This document shows, one piece after another, positions 53,328-61,708 of a stretch of DNA of 64,000 nt (positions are counted from its first letter, which is position 1; the number at the start of each line of letters is the position of its first letter). The position numbers and the translations under genes were made by a program. The notes under the pieces were generated by a model. It was not told the DNA's origin. It saw only the letters and a list, made by a program, of their open reading frames with translations, and ran no database searches. The stretch comes from Candidatus Poribacteria bacterium (GTDB lineage: Bacteria > Poribacteria > WGA-4E > WGA-3G). The stretch spans positions 1-64,000 of the forward strand of contig JAJDTM010000056.1 of NCBI GenBank assembly GCA_022827185.1, read 5' to 3'.

Positions 53328-56300
53328 GTGAAAAAGCGCGCTTTCAATTTGCCTATCCGTCATCAGCCTCAATACCCCAATACAATGCATCCTCGCAAAA
53401 CAGACCTTTCATTGCTGTCATTCCTTTCGTTCGCATTAACAACAACGTTCAGGTGCGCATGCATGGCGGCAATCCTATTGGGCGTTGTATGCTTTCTGAG
53501 TCCAATTCAGATGGTTATCGCGCAAGAGGCACAATCAACTGAGCCGCCAACTGTTGAAGCAGAACCTCCCGACGCTGAAGCGGAACCCTCCGAATCGACA
53601 GCCACGGATCAGTCCGAAGAGGAAGAATCCACTTCAGCACGCTTGAATCCAGAGACGGATACACCCGAAGAAGGCATGGTCATTGGCGACGGCGACGATA
53701 TGTCTATTGTTGAGAATTTCGTTCAAATTCATGGCAATGCCCTCATCAAGTTTGAAGATGTTATTTTGCGGGCAGACCATGTCTGGGCCGACTTTGACGA
53801 AAATCTGATGCGCGCGTCTGGGAATGTCCATCTCAAGGTGGGTAACGAAGAGACCTATTCTGATGAACTGATCTTCAACCTCGAAAATAAGAAGGGAATT
53901 GCTCGCAACGGATTCACATACAGCGACCCGTGGTACTTTGGCGGTAGTGAAATTTTTAAAATAGGGGAGGATCGCTCTTATATCCGAGGCGCGACGCTGA
54001 CCACCTGCTCACTGAAACATCCGCACTACTATTTCAGCGTTACCGAAGTTATCGTCCGAATGAATCAGGAGTTGATCGCCAAGAACATTGTCTTGCGTAT
54101 TGGTGGGTTTCCGCTCTTCTATTTCCCCGCGATTCGACGCGACCTCCGTAAAGGAAAGGTAGCAAAGATAATCGTCAAACTTGGAACGGATAGTTACCAA
54201 GGCCCCTACCTCACGATCATTCAGCCGCTTGTCCGTAAACGCCGCTACGATGGCGCACTGCAATATGATAGAAGCGCGCGGCGGGGACAAGGCTACGGTT
54301 TTGAAGGAAAATACCGATTCGCGGATACTAAATTCCAAGAAATTTATATCCCTATTCCGCCGGATGTAACACCAAATCAGCGTACCAAGTTACAAGAAAA
54401 AGCCGAAGAATTACAGGACCGACTTGACGGTGAATACGATCGCTATTGGTTGAAGCAGATTTTTCTGGAATATAAAATCACTGATGACGATGTTAACCGC
54501 GCCAAAGAGCGAGCGGAAGAAGTTCTCAAGCAGCTTCAGGAAGATGGCGCGGACTTTGCCGACCTCGCACAGCGGAACTCTGACCACTCGGATACCCGTT
54601 ATGATGGCGGGGACCTCGGTTTTCTCGCCCGCGGCGAAATCGACGAGGAAGGCGAACCTAAACTTGATCCCGCTTTGGAGGCAGCTGCCTTCGCATTACA
54701 AGAGGGCGAAATTAGTTCTATCATCCAAACCGAATCTGCATTTCACATCCTCAAAGCCGATCAAATTGTTGATGCCTACGGTGAACGCGAGATTAAACTC
54801 CGCCGTATTGACATCGCTGTTACCCCAAGCGATGATACAAAGGACGCACTGCGCGTATTAGCAGATGATATACTCCAACGCGCCCAACAGGGAGAACCCT
54901 TTGAACAACTTGTTCAACTGCCTGAAGGATTTACTGAAACAGCGCAACCCGTCCTGTCTGAAGTCAATGAAGGGAAAGGTTTGCCATTAAATGAGATGGA
55001 GTCCTCGTGGCAATCTTCTGTCAGACGTTTGGAGGCACCCGGGGATGTTATTGAACGCCGACCTATTACTATGCCTGACGGACTCTACATCTTCCAATTA
55101 ATCAGAAAAGAGGAGACACCTACCTTTGAAGCGGTCGCAGAGGAATTTGAGGCGGAATGGGAGACATTTTACGAGGACGTAATGAATCCTGCCCCTGAAA
55201 AAATTGATGAAACACCACAAGACACAACTGAAGCTACGCAACTACAAGAGACTGATACTAATCCCGCTGAGGAAGCACCTATTCAAGAGGCTGATGCCGA
55301 TAATATTGATGACGGACAGAATGTTGAGCAGACCGAAACAGATGATGTTGACGGCGTACAGAACACCGAGCAGACCGAAACGGAGGCAGACGAGCAGGAC
55401 AGCACAACTCCGAGTCAAAACGAACCCGATGCCGAAGGCTTAGCCGCCGAAGAAGACACAGAAGAAGATGCACAGGAAAATACCGAAGCGGATGCCGAAA
55501 GTGAAAAAGCGACAGAGGATGAAGCCGATTCTGAAGACTTAGCCGCCGAAGAAGATACACAGGAAAATACCGAAGCGGATGCCGAAGGTGAAGAAGCGGC
55601 AGAGGATGAAGAGGAACTTAAAATCTATCGGAAACACGGATTCCGTGGACGGTGGGAAGATCCGAGTCCGGTAGCCTCGGAGGCGCAAAATTTGTATGCT
55701 GGCGACTTAGGAAGACGACCCATTCAAACCAAAAAATCTTTTCGGGTCATCAAAGTTGATAAGAAACGGACCTATCGAGGCGAATTCTATATCTACGCTA
55801 AAGATGTTTATTCTGCTCAGCGACAAGGTGCTGCCCGAACCGGTAACAATCTAATTGCGCGATGGGCGCATACACATTCTATCTATACGCCGTGGGATAA
55901 CCGCCAAGAGGGGCGAAGACCCATTAGTTTCAGCGGCAGATCGGAACTTCGGGCAGAGAGCTATAAGGAAGAATACCAACTCCCCAATAAATCTTCGCTC
56001 TACTCTTTTGCTATTCTTACTTATGGGACGGGGTTATCAACCTTTGATCTTGAAGATCTTGATGAAAATGGGAATCTGAAATTTTCACGAGAAACTATTG
56101 GAGACATCACAAGTAGACTCGAAATCCGGCACATCCACGATTTCACCGGCGAAGGAACGAGATCACTACAGAAACTTCCACAATTAACTGTGAACTTTTC
56201 ACGGATGCGGCTCAGCGCATTCCCACTTTTTGACACCATCAACGATAGAATGGTAACAGTTGCTGAGAAACTCGAAACAGAGACACCCTTCCTCTCAATG

Positions 56301-57452
56301 TTCTCCTTTCCAACGCTTGAAAGTACAAGTGTTGACCTTGATATTGAACTCGGTAACTTCTTTAGACAGGTATTTCGCAATAAAGACGGTGAAGAAGAAA
56401 GAGATGTATTCCTGAAAACGATGGACCTCGGTTTTGATGTCCGCAAACAATCAACGCTGCTGATTACACCTTTACGAGAACTGCAGCTTAGCCTCAATCT
56501 CAACTCAAATACGGTTTGGCATGACCGAGACCAGGATCAAAACAAGAACATTTTTCGGGGCGTTTTCAGTTTTAACGGATCCGCCACAAATACGCTCTTC
56601 CGCATCTACAATGTCAGTTATATCCCTGGGCTAACGAAATTGCGCCACGAAATTCAATCTTCACTCCGATATGATTACCAACCTGCTGTTGATCGGGATG
56701 ATAACCTTTATCCGTTTGGTCCGAGTACCTATTTTTATGAACGGAAGCGGCTCACCTATAGTTTCAACACAGCTATTGAGATTAAAACGCGACGGAGCCA
56801 GTCACCACACCGGGTCATGTATTTTGATACACGTCTCACTGCCGATTTTACGGAATTCGACCCCCTATATGAGCGTCAATTTGAGCCTATTGAAAGTGAT
56901 TTTACAATCGTTCCACTTCCGAGCCGCAACCTTAACATGACGTTTCGATTCACGCATGATCCGAATCCACATCCCGTTGATGGAAAACAATTCAAGATGG
57001 TCGGATTCCGTTCCAATATCCGCTATACACGCAAAACGTGGAACATCAGTATCGGAAACTCTTTTAGCAAAAGGCATACCGCAAGGCGTGCTGCCCGCTC
57101 TATCACTGCTACCGGACGTTACCGTGTGAGTCGGAACTTGGAATTTAATGCCAGTCTTATCTATTATCCGATCGATGGACAGTTTTATCAACAACGTTTA
57201 AGTATGACGCGGAACCTACACGATTGGAACCTCCGGATTTCTTGGAGTCGGATCGGTATTAAGCGTGCTCCACCTTACGATAATGTGCGTCAGGACTTCA
57301 CCTTCCAAGTGAATCTCATCCAAGAACCCGCAGTTTCTATGGGTGTCGGTTATGACGCAACAACTGAAACTTGGGGGATCCGGACTGTTCCCGCAGGCGT
57401 GCCGTATAACGCATTCGGAGCAGGCAACTCACTCGGTAGATCTTATTTCTAA
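53328..57452 (+). CDS. lptD: LptD homologue with inserted parvulin domains and acidic linker
   Basis: 1374 aa, much longer than usual LptD (about 780). GTG start 7 nt after surA; a later ATG (53385) is possible. Signal peptide, then an OstA/LptA-like domain (about residues 124-290: VQIHGNALIKFEDVILRADHVWAD, GFPLFYFPAIRRDLRKGK). At about residues 374-482 there is a parvulin domain with GGDLGFLARGEIDEEG and AAAFALQEGEISSIIQTESAFHILK, followed by a second degenerate one to about 605. Residues 620-764 are an acidic repetitive linker (NTEQTET, EEDTQENTEADAE). The remaining 600 residues form the LptD beta-barrel. Family role: delivery of LPS to the outer leaflet. The insertion suggests an LptD that carries its own foldase. 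Confidence 0.87.
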   Translation: MKKRAFNLPIRHQPQYPNTMHPRKTDLSLLSFLSFALTTTFRCACMAAILLGVVCFLSPIQMVIAQEAQSTEPPTVEAEPPDAEAEPSESTATDQSEEEESTSARLNPETDTPEEGMVIGDGDDMSIVENFVQIHGNALIKFEDVILRADHVWADFDENLMRASGNVHLKVGNEETYSDELIFNLENKKGIARNGFTYSDPWYFGGSEIFKIGEDRSYIRGATLTTCSLKHPHYYFSVTEVIVRMNQELIAKNIVLRIGGFPLFYFPAIRRDLRKGKVAKIIVKLGTDSYQGPYLTIIQPLVRKRRYDGALQYDRSARRGQGYGFEGKYRFADTKFQEIYIPIPPDVTPNQRTKLQEKAEELQDRLDGEYDRYWLKQIFLEYKITDDDVNRAKERAEEVLKQLQEDGADFADLAQRNSDHSDTRYDGGDLGFLARGEIDEEGEPKLDPALEAAAFALQEGEISSIIQTESAFHILKADQIVDAYGEREIKLRRIDIAVTPSDDTKDALRVLADDILQRAQQGEPFEQLVQLPEGFTETAQPVLSEVNEGKGLPLNEMESSWQSSVRRLEAPGDVIERRPITMPDGLYIFQLIRKEETPTFEAVAEEFEAEWETFYEDVMNPAPEKIDETPQDTTEATQLQETDTNPAEEAPIQEADADNIDDGQNVEQTETDDVDGVQNTEQTETEADEQDSTTPSQNEPDAEGLAAEEDTEEDAQENTEADAESEKATEDEADSEDLAAEEDTQENTEADAEGEEAAEDEEELKIYRKHGFRGRWEDPSPVASEAQNLYAGDLGRRPIQTKKSFRVIKVDKKRTYRGEFYIYAKDVYSAQRQGAARTGNNLIARWAHTHSIYTPWDNRQEGRRPISFSGRSELRAESYKEEYQLPNKSSLYSFAILTYGTGLSTFDLEDLDENGNLKFSRETIGDITSRLEIRHIHDFTGEGTRSLQKLPQLTVNFSRMRLSAFPLFDTINDRMVTVAEKLETETPFLSMFSFPTLESTSVDLDIELGNFFRQVFRNKDGEEERDVFLKTMDLGFDVRKQSTLLITPLRELQLSLNLNSNTVWHDRDQDQNKNIFRGVFSFNGSATNTLFRIYNVSYIPGLTKLRHEIQSSLRYDYQPAVDRDDNLYPFGPSTYFYERKRLTYSFNTAIEIKTRRSQSPHRVMYFDTRLTADFTEFDPLYERQFEPIESDFTIVPLPSRNLNMTFRFTHDPNPHPVDGKQFKMVGFRSNIRYTRKTWNISIGNSFSKRHTARRAARSITATGRYRVSRNLEFNASLIYYPIDGQFYQQRLSMTRNLHDWNLRISWSRIGIKRAPPYDNVRQDFTFQVNLIQEPAVSMGVGYDATTETWGIRTVPAGVPYNAFGAGNSLGRSYF
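55429..55615 (+). repeat. Duplicated segment in the acidic linker of lptD
   Basis: The run from CTTAGCCGCCGAAGAAGA to GCGACAGAGGATGAAG recurs about 100 nt later with small changes, encoding the two LAAEEDT...NTEADAE copies. Earlier, GAGCAGACCGAAAC is also doubled. The linker grows by in-frame duplication. Confidence 0.8.
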
Positions 57453-57467
57453 TATCTGTCTATTCCT

Positions 57468-57581
57468 GTGGAGCGTATCGGGAAACGCAACGCAGAATTA
57501 GCAGTGCTAAATGCCGAGGCACATCAAATCGAAGAACGCATCGCTGAAAATGTTGCAAGGATTTTGGAAGATACGGTATAA
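57468..57581 (+). pseudogene. Possible C-terminal relic of a type I methyltransferase (HsdM)
   Basis: A 37-codon stretch from GTG 57468 to TAA 57579-57581 reads RIGKRNAELAVLNAEAHQIE, then ERIAENVARILEDTV. This resembles the coiled C-terminal end of HsdM proteins (a leucine- and glutamate-rich helix ending in NV-x-x-I-L-E). There is no ribosome site and no upstream part. It may equally be a chance ORF or a short unknown gene; the -10 box of the next promoter overlaps its end. Confidence 0.35.
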
Positions 57582-57582
57582 T
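57553..57582 (+). promoter_or_regulatory. Promoter of the toxin-antitoxin pair
   Basis: TTGCAA at 57553-57558 and TATAAT at 57577-57582, spacing 18 nt, about 30 nt before the toxin ATG. Confidence 0.65.
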
Positions 57583-57611
57583 ACAACAAAAGTAGAATTT
57601 TGGATCAAGCG

Positions 57612-57956
57612 ATGAAAGATGTGAGGTGGATTGGAGATTCTCGTGAACAGATACGGCGTTTCCCGAAACCCGCACGAGAGGCAGTAGGTGAAGCGTTACG
57701 TATTGCTCAAATTGGAGGTAAACATCGGAATGCCAAACCCCTGATAGGAGTGGGTTCAGGCGTATTTGAGATCGTCGCTCGTTACGATACGAACACCTAC
57801 CGTGCGGTTTATACTGTTAAGATTGGTGAGAACATCTATGTACTTCATGTGTTTCAGAAGAAATCCACTCGTGGTATCAGCACACCCAAAAGGGAAATTG
57901 ACTTGATTAAGCAGCGTCTGAGAATGGCGCGAGGGATGGAGGAAAAAAATGAGTGA
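57612..57956 (+). CDS. RelE/HigB-type toxin (phage Gp49-like)
   Basis: 114 aa from ATG 57612 (a TTG at 57600 is possible). VRWIGDSREQIRRFPKPAREAVGEAL, the central GSGVFEIVARYDTNTYRAVYTV and IYVLHVFQKKSTRG with a K-R-x-x-D-L tail are the signature of the HigB/Gp49-like branch of RelE, mRNA interferases acting at the ribosome. The toxin gene comes first, as is usual for higBA, and overlaps the antitoxin by 8 nt. Confidence 0.88.
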   Translation: MKDVRWIGDSREQIRRFPKPAREAVGEALRIAQIGGKHRNAKPLIGVGSGVFEIVARYDTNTYRAVYTVKIGENIYVLHVFQKKSTRGISTPKREIDLIKQRLRMARGMEEKNE

Positions 57957-58278
57957 AAAGGTCAAAATTGAGGAGAGTTCTGGGAATGTGTTTTTAGATA
58001 TCGGTTTCCCTGAGGAAGAAGCGGAATACCAACAGTTAAGGGTAGACCTTGCCTTTGCAATTTACCGTCTTCTTGATGAACAAAAGTTAACACCAGCAAA
58101 AGCAGAAGCGCGCTTTGGACTTGACCCATCTGATGTATCCCGTCTGAAGAAAATGGATTTTACAGATTTTACTATAGAGCGGCTGCTAATGATTCTGAAA
58201 CGGCTGAACCGCAGCGTTGAAATTCATATTAAGCCTTTGGACAAAACAGTCAGCCACCAGCGAGTTTTTGTTGCATAG
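57949..58278 (+). CDS. HigA-type XRE antitoxin
   Basis: 109 aa, GGAGG before the ATG. LRVDLAFAIYRLLDEQKLTPAKAEARFGLDPSDVSRLKKM is a helix-turn-helix of the XRE type (HTH_37 branch), followed by FTIERLLMILKRLNRSVEIHIK. It should neutralise the upstream toxin and repress the common promoter. Confidence 0.88.
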   Translation: MSEKVKIEESSGNVFLDIGFPEEEAEYQQLRVDLAFAIYRLLDEQKLTPAKAEARFGLDPSDVSRLKKMDFTDFTIERLLMILKRLNRSVEIHIKPLDKTVSHQRVFVA

Positions 58279-58311
58279 TGATGTCCGTTTGCTTTGGGGA
58301 GAAAGACGCTG

Positions 58312-59085
58312 ATGGTACTCAAGGATCGCATCTGCATTGTAACCGGCGGGAGTTCAGGCATCGGGCGCGGTATCGCGCTTGAATTTGCGCGTGAGGGGGC
58401 ACGTATCGCCATTGTTGATAAACGAGAGACACCCCTCCGCGGTAAATACCACGAAATCGATGTCACAACACCAACAGTCGCAGAGATTGAGCGCATCGGC
58501 GCGCAAGGTGTATTCCTCCAAACCGATGTCGCCGATGAATCTCAGGTTGCGAACGCAATTCAGCAAACCGTCGAACACTTCGGCGGACTCGATATCCTCG
58601 TCAACAATGCCGGTATCCATATCCCCGGGGGTTCACAAGAAATCTCGATTGCTGATTGGGATAGTGTTGTCGGCGTTAACCTTCGCGGTGTTTTCGTCGC
58701 GACGAAACTCGCAATCCCGCATCTGAAACAGTCGAAATTTGGACGAATCATCCAGATCGCCTCTGTCCATGCCTATGGTGGCGGTGCGGGACCTGCGTAC
58801 GCCCCTGCAAAAGCTGCTGTCGTTAACATGGTTCGGGATACCGCTTTAGAAATCGGGCAATTCGGCATAACTGTCAATGCCATCTGTCCGGGGTACATTG
58901 AGACAGCGATTCAGGACTACCTCACACCAGAACAGATTCAAGAAGCGTTAGAAAAAACCGCCTTACCGCGTTTCGGTCTACCGAGAGACATCGGACGTGC
59001 CGCTGTCTTCCTCGCCTCCGACGATGGAGAATGGATCACCGGTGCCTCCCTCCTCGTTGATGGCGGATTCGCCGCAGGCGTTTAA
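58312..59085 (+). CDS. Short-chain dehydrogenase/reductase
   Basis: 257 aa from ATG 58312; GGGGAGAAAG lies ahead of it and the TTG at 58294 is rejected. ICIVTGGSSGIGRGIALEFA, NNAGIH, catalytic IIQIASVHAYGGG and Y-x-x-x-K (YAPAKAA) and the final WITGASLLVDGGF are clear. IVDKRET after strand 2 indicates NAD preference. The substrate is unknown. Confidence 0.88.
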   Translation: MVLKDRICIVTGGSSGIGRGIALEFAREGARIAIVDKRETPLRGKYHEIDVTTPTVAEIERIGAQGVFLQTDVADESQVANAIQQTVEHFGGLDILVNNAGIHIPGGSQEISIADWDSVVGVNLRGVFVATKLAIPHLKQSKFGRIIQIASVHAYGGGAGPAYAPAKAAVVNMVRDTALEIGQFGITVNAICPGYIETAIQDYLTPEQIQEALEKTALPRFGLPRDIGRAAVFLASDDGEWITGASLLVDGGFAAGV

Positions 59086-59087
59086 TA

Positions 59088-59116
59088 GTAGTAGGCACAC
59101 TCCGTGTGCCGTCCAC
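59088..59116. repeat. GTAGTAGG hairpin repeat, single copy
   Basis: GTAGTA, then GGCACAC-TCC-GTGTGCC, then GTCCAC. Same unit as in the tandem set at 35205. Lies 3 nt after an SDR stop codon, between two SDR genes. Confidence 0.85.
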
Positions 59117-59131
59117 AAGGAATAACAACAA

Positions 59132-59929
59132 ATGCAAACAAACCCTTGGGGAACAATCCGTTTTACAGATAAAGCCGCCTTAATAACAGGTGGCGCCTCC
59201 GGCATCGGTAGGGCAACAGCGAACCGTCTCGCAGCCGAAGGGGCACACGTCATCATCGCTGACAACAACACCGAGATGGCACAGCAGGCAGTCTCCCAAA
59301 TCCAAGAAGCAGGCGGCAAGGCACTCTATATAGAAGTGGACCTCGCTGATGACGAGAGCGTCACTGCTGCTGCCCGTGCGGTTACTGAAAAGTTTTCCGC
59401 ACTCCACATGCTCGTCAATAACGCCGCTATTTTGCGGACTGGTAAGATAGAAGATGGCGCATGGCTACCCAATTGGGAACCCGAAACGGCTATCGGTCTC
59501 CGAGGCTGGGCACTGATGACGCAGCATCTCTTACCCCTTTTGAAACAGGAGGGTGCCGCGATTGTCAACCTCTCATCGGAAGGCGGATTTCTCGGCAGAC
59601 CCGGGCAGTGGGTCTACGATGCCATTAAAGCTGGACTCGTCTCTCTCACCAAAACAATGGCATCCGAGTTCGTCGAATACGGCATACGGGTGAATGCCAT
59701 CGCACCGGGTTGGATCGTTACAGAGATGCACTTCGGAAAAGCACCCGACCCCGCTGCTCGCAAAAAGGTACTGGAAGAATCACCGATCTCCTCTTGTATC
59801 ATGGGACGGCGCGCTGGACCCGAAGAAATCGCATCCGTGATCGCTTTCCTCCTCAGTGACGATGCCTCCTACATCACAGGGCAGACACTACACGTTGATG
59901 GGGGTCGTTGGGGAATGTCCGTCGGTTAA
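59132..59929 (+). CDS. Short-chain dehydrogenase/reductase
   Basis: 265 aa, AAGGAATAAC before the ATG. AALITGGASGIGRATANRLAAEG, NNAAIL (a variant of NNAG), catalytic VNLSSEGGFLG with Y-x-x-x-K as YDAIKAG, and YITGQTLHVDGGRW. IIADNNT indicates NAD. Sequence differs widely from the preceding SDR, so this is not a recent duplicate. Confidence 0.88.
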   Translation: MQTNPWGTIRFTDKAALITGGASGIGRATANRLAAEGAHVIIADNNTEMAQQAVSQIQEAGGKALYIEVDLADDESVTAAARAVTEKFSALHMLVNNAAILRTGKIEDGAWLPNWEPETAIGLRGWALMTQHLLPLLKQEGAAIVNLSSEGGFLGRPGQWVYDAIKAGLVSLTKTMASEFVEYGIRVNAIAPGWIVTEMHFGKAPDPAARKKVLEESPISSCIMGRRAGPEEIASVIAFLLSDDASYITGQTLHVDGGRWGMSVG

Positions 59930-59961
59930 TTTTCCATCCCCTAACCTCATCTATTCACAAT

Positions 59962-60513
59962 ATGCCAAACAAAACACACACCACAGCCGTTGTCCTCATC
60001 CCCCCTGAACCCGTGCAACCACCCATCCAAGCCATCCGCCGGATCCACGACCGAAACTTCGAGCGTTGGATGCCCCACATAACGCTGCTCTATCCATTCG
60101 CAGAACGACGCGATTTCATAGAGATCACGCCTGCACTCGCGAAGGCGGCCCAACAGATGCCACCTTTTTCCGTTGAACTCACACGCTTTGACGCTTTCCG
60201 ACACCGAAGATCGTGTACAATGTTCCTCGTTCCTGAACCCGAAGACCAAATCGCACACTTACACAGTGTCCTGCTGCAACACCTTCCCGATTACGACGAT
60301 ACAGCACGCTTTGCCGGTGGATTTCACCCACACCTCTCAGTCGGGCAATTCCAGCACCGTTCCCTGCAGACCGAGCAGCAGCGTCTCCAAACTGAATGGC
60401 AGCCGATAGTGTGTGAAATGAAAGCGATCAGTCTCATCTACCGCTCACCTGAAACAGATGATCGGTTCGTCGTAGCCGAACAATTTCCCTTTCAGACAAG
60501 GAGTCAACAATGA
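59962..60513 (+). CDS. 2'-5' RNA ligase-like 2H phosphoesterase
   Basis: 183 aa from ATG 59962; the upstream in-frame ATG (59908) lies inside the previous gene. Two H-x-T/S motifs define the 2H fold: HITLLYPF and HPHLSVGQF, about 90 residues apart. Such enzymes open or form 2'-5' or 2',3'-cyclic phosphate bonds in RNA or nucleotides. It overlaps the next gene by 4 nt, although that gene encodes a lipoprotein of unrelated function. Confidence 0.85.
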   Translation: MPNKTHTTAVVLIPPEPVQPPIQAIRRIHDRNFERWMPHITLLYPFAERRDFIEITPALAKAAQQMPPFSVELTRFDAFRHRRSCTMFLVPEPEDQIAHLHSVLLQHLPDYDDTARFAGGFHPHLSVGQFQHRSLQTEQQRLQTEWQPIVCEMKAISLIYRSPETDDRFVVAEQFPFQTRSQQ

Positions 60514-61682
60514 AAACAGGTATTTTCCTAACCCTAATCGCAATTTTATTCATATCTCTCTCAGGATGCGAACGCATACAACAAATCATTACATCTGACG
60601 TTTCTACTTCAGGCGCGACATCTACCATCAAAGTTGGCGTGATCCAACCGTCGGGACTTGCTCCCAGCTTCACCAGAGGCGCGGAACTCGCCAGAACCCA
60701 AATTAACGATGCTGGCGGTCTACTCGGCATGCAGGTCGAATTTATTGTCATGGACAATCAAGGCGATCGCGAATTCCCAAACGCAGCCGAAAGTGTCCGT
60801 ATTGCTAAAGTCCTTATTGAAGAGATAGACGTTGTCGCAATCTTAGGTCCCCTACTCTCGACGAATTCCACGCAAGTCGGACCCGTTGTTACTGAGCTTC
60901 GGCGACCCATAATTACCGGTTCATCAGGTGAGAAGGTAACCTCAACAGGCGAATTCGTCTTTATTACGGTTGTTCCGTCCTCAGTTCAAGGCATGACAAC
61001 AGCACAATTCGCAGTAGATCCCACCGAACTGAACGCCAAAACCGCCGCAACAATCCGTCAGGCTGGAGATGTGTACTCCGGTGCTGTCGCTGACGCTTTT
61101 GAGGCGAATTTTCAGGAACTCGGTGGTGAACTCGTCGCAAGTGAAGTCTATCAACACGGTGATAGAGATTTTGCCGCACAGTTGACGAAGATTCAAGCCG
61201 CAGCCCCGGAGGTCTTCTTGATAGCCGGTTTTAACCCCGAAATCCCTTTATTGGCAGCGCAGGCGAGGGATATGGATATTACGGCAACCTTTATCGGGAC
61301 CAATGGTTGGGATGAATCCGACAAACTCCTCGGCACTTTAGATGACAACACACCGCTGGAAGGATCTTATTTCACGAGAGGCTTCAATGTCGAGTCCGTC
61401 AGTGCCCCTGCCTTTGTTGAGGCTTACACAGCGATGTATATGGAACCACCGGACGGTCCCTCCGCATGGGGCTACGATGCGATGTCGCTACTCGCACTCG
61501 CCATCAAAAACGCTGAAACGCTTGACCCTGATGCCATTCGCGATACTTTAGCAGCCACAACCAACTACCAAGGCGCGACCGCCATCTCCCATTTTGATGA
61601 GAATCGTCATCCCATCAAATACGTTGAACTCTACACCATCCGCAACGGGCAGATCGAACTCTACAAGGTTGTGAGTCCATAA
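60510..61682 (+). CDS. LivJ-type substrate-binding lipoprotein (ABC transporter)
   Basis: 390 aa with lipobox SLSGC (C20). Type I periplasmic-binding fold of the branched-chain amino acid/amide family: IKVGVIQPSGLAPSFTRGAELARTQINDAGGLLG, FIVMDNQGDREFPNAAESVRIAKVLIEE, VVAILGPLLSTNS, and SAWGYDAMSLLALAIKNA. No permease or ATPase gene follows, so it must share a transporter encoded elsewhere or act as a sensor. Confidence 0.9.
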   Translation: MKTGIFLTLIAILFISLSGCERIQQIITSDVSTSGATSTIKVGVIQPSGLAPSFTRGAELARTQINDAGGLLGMQVEFIVMDNQGDREFPNAAESVRIAKVLIEEIDVVAILGPLLSTNSTQVGPVVTELRRPIITGSSGEKVTSTGEFVFITVVPSSVQGMTTAQFAVDPTELNAKTAATIRQAGDVYSGAVADAFEANFQELGGELVASEVYQHGDRDFAAQLTKIQAAAPEVFLIAGFNPEIPLLAAQARDMDITATFIGTNGWDESDKLLGTLDDNTPLEGSYFTRGFNVESVSAPAFVEAYTAMYMEPPDGPSAWGYDAMSLLALAIKNAETLDPDAIRDTLAATTNYQGATAISHFDENRHPIKYVELYTIRNGQIELYKVVSP

Positions 61683-61708
61683 GCAACCGACCAGACAAGG
61701 AGCTAACA

